Source of the DNA: Pseudomonas sp. RIT288
Lineage (GTDB): Bacteria > Pseudomonadota > Gammaproteobacteria > Pseudomonadales > Pseudomonadaceae
NCBI RefSeq assembly: GCF_000631985.1
Contig: NZ_JFYN01000010.1
Span: forward strand, 1-64,000
DNA length: 64,000 nt
Reading direction: 5' to 3'
Shown here in pieces: positions 62,737-64,000 of the stretch. Under the pieces are notes generated by a model that saw nothing but the letters and a program-made list of their open reading frames with translations, did not search any database and was not told the origin of the DNA. The stretch's first letter is position 1; every line of letters starts with the position of its first letter. A program made the translations under genes and the position numbers.

Positions 62737-64000
62737 TTATTCCTCGTTGGGGTTATTGGGCAGTGGAGTTTCCTGCTCGCGACCTTTGGGCAGGACATGC
62801 AGGCCATCCTTGCGGCGTTGCTCGACCTCGCGGACACGCTGTCGGTACACCTGCTGCCACGGTTCACCGGTCATTGCGGCTGTTTCCAGCGTTTCATTGC
62901 TGACGCCGATTTCGATGCGCTTGCCGGCGGCGTTGGCTTCCTTGAGTTCATCAATAGCGCCACGGGCCGGACCGATCCAGATCGCTTGGCAGTACGCTTT
63001 GCGTTTTGCGGGATCGGCGTAGCCCGGCAATTTGATCAGCCCCCTCGCCACCGCTTCATCAATCAGCAGCTCTCGACTGGGCTGACAGAAGTCACAGATC
63101 AGCCACCAACGACGCAGGCTGTAGAACCGCCACGCCTGCAACATGGCGGCGCGGGCAGCGCTATAGCTGCTGCTGTAATGCAGCAAAAGCTCTTCCATTG
63201 GCTGTTCGAGCGCGGCGCCAATTTCCTTAACTACGGCGGTAAAGAACGGATCGAATTGCGCGTTGGGTCGCGCTGGGTTTGCGATCACTGGCTCTTCACC
63301 TTGGCCCAAATCGACAATGGCGCCCTCGCCCAAGGCCAACTCACCATCGCCGGTAGTGTCGCCTCCAACGCCGTCACCTTCGTTGGCCAGTGCCGTCAGC
63401 GGCAGATTGCCCACCTGAAAGTCATTGGTCTTTTTGATGAACACGGTGAACATCGCCGAGATCACCGCCGCCATCAGTTCGGCACTGCTGTAGCGCTCCA
63501 ACTTCTGCAGCGGCTCCAGCACCGGAGCCAAATAGGGCGCGCCACGCTTTTGCCCTGGCCGCTCCTTGTCCGCCATGACGTGCATCACACGGCGCCGGCC
63601 AGTGGCCTCTCCGAAGGCCGGCAACCGTTCCCACTTAAGCGCTTGGCCGGAGGTGTATTCGTTCTGGTAGCCGCTGCAGACGTGATAGGCCAACGGCGCG
63701 CCGAGCCGGTCAAACTCGACACCATCCACTAGGTACGCTCCATCCAGTTGCCCAGCCGGATTGCACACCCGATCCGATTCGATCAATTGCAACCGCGTAC
63801 TGAATACACAGCCTGGACGCTCATCGTCGGGACTGGCCACCAATACATCGCCGCCTACCATCGACGAGATCAACACCAATGCCTGTAGCTGGTAGTGATT
63901 GAGCGACGCCTCGGCGTCACATTCCCGAGGGTCATCGGCATACAACGACCACAAACGATCAAGCTGAGCGTTGATTGCATCGGCCTGCAGTTCGTCGAGT
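62737..64000 (-). CDS. Portal protein B (lambda type), partial
   Basis: At least 420 residues; the frame continues past the right edge (LDELQADAINAQLDRLWSLY before the first visible ATG-less part). Lambda portal signatures: SLNHYQLQALVLISSMVGGD, RLQLIESDRVCNP, HVMADKERPGQKRGAPYLAP and YSSSYSAARAAML. DNA channel of the head. Confidence 0.93.
   Translation of the reverse strand, partial: LDELQADAINAQLDRLWSLYADDPRECDAEASLNHYQLQALVLISSMVGGDVLVASPDDERPGCVFSTRLQLIESDRVCNPAGQLDGAYLVDGVEFDRLGAPLAYHVCSGYQNEYTSGQALKWERLPAFGEATGRRRVMHVMADKERPGQKRGAPYLAPVLEPLQKLERYSSAELMAAVISAMFTVFIKKTNDFQVGNLPLTALANEGDGVGGDTTGDGELALGEGAIVDLGQGEEPVIANPARPNAQFDPFFTAVVKEIGAALEQPMEELLLHYSSSYSAARAAMLQAWRFYSLRRWWLICDFCQPSRELLIDEAVARGLIKLPGYADPAKRKAYCQAIWIGPARGAIDELKEANAAGKRIEIGVSNETLETAAMTGEPWQQVYRQRVREVEQRRKDGLHVLPKGREQETPLPNNPNEE

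Larger units (their letters stand above)
32171..64000. mobile_element. Prophage with defence cargo (right end outside the window)
   Basis: Starts at the broken folE, carries a non-syntenic AT-richer cargo zone (to about 44 kb) and then a full set of head and tail genes on the minus strand up to the window edge. No integrase, repressor, terminase or replication gene is in the visible part, so they should lie to the right. Confidence 0.8.

Noticed and set aside
1..64000. CRISPR arrays
   Set aside because: No regularly spaced direct repeats; the repeats present are inverted REP pairs or scattered single motifs.

Overview
The window is about 64 kb of a Pseudomonas chromosome, most likely from the P. 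fluorescens group. The evidence is the codon and GC style, the Pseudomonas-type gene order smr, prmB, aroC, MFS transporter and mtnB-mtnD-mtnC, a DUF3509 gene, and three families of paired inverted REP elements (REPINs) of the type common in this group. No species-level marker such as 16S rRNA is present, so the species is an inference.

Left part, about 0-32.1 kb (core chromosome). It opens with the C-terminal end of an RHS protein carrying a toxin tip, followed by an overlapping putative immunity gene. Next come several small acidic or glycine-zipper proteins, each with its own terminator, and a tRNA-Ser(GGA). Lipid and fatty-acid genes follow: a crotonase-family protein, PlsC, a FadJ-like multifunctional protein with a thiolase, and a FATP-like acyl-CoA synthetase. 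The part also holds CorA, a glutamine amidotransferase, a periplasmic cytochrome c, the ATP-grasp / alpha-E / transglutaminase operon, RraB, spermidine synthase, the methionine-salvage genes mtnB, mtnD and mtnC, chorismate synthase, PrmB and a Smr-domain protein.

Junction at about 32.15-32.35 kb. The first codons of folE (GTP cyclohydrolase I) are present and the similarity then stops abruptly. Everything from there to the right edge looks like one integrated element. Its far end, its integrase and the rest of folE would lie beyond the window.

Cargo zone, about 32.3-44 kb. Composition changes to AT-richer, mosaic DNA in which short copies of a GCTTTCGGCCAATAGCGGACG-like motif separate modules. 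The modules are an Mrr-like nuclease fused to a STAND NTPase, a three-gene minus-strand group with hairpin or attC-like tails, a DarT/NADAR toxin-antitoxin pair, a tightly coupled two-gene system (NdpA-like protein plus a three-span membrane protein) that I cannot assign to a described system, and an SOS-controlled umuDC pair. This looks like a phage-defence hotspot carried at one end of a prophage.

Prophage structural zone, about 44-64 kb, all on the minus strand. Read in the direction of transcription, a lambda-type head module (portal B, protease C with an internal scaffold start, decoration D, capsid E, FI/FII-like, Z-like) runs into a P2-type contractile tail module (V, W, J, I, tail fibre and its assembly protein, sheath, tube, E/E', tape measure, U, X, D). 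A lysis cassette (GH19 endolysin, Rz with embedded Rz1) and a Dam-type methylase gene that has a LexA box just upstream complete it. The portal gene runs off the right edge. The late genes are intact, so this reads as a probably complete mosaic myovirus prophage, although only one end is visible.
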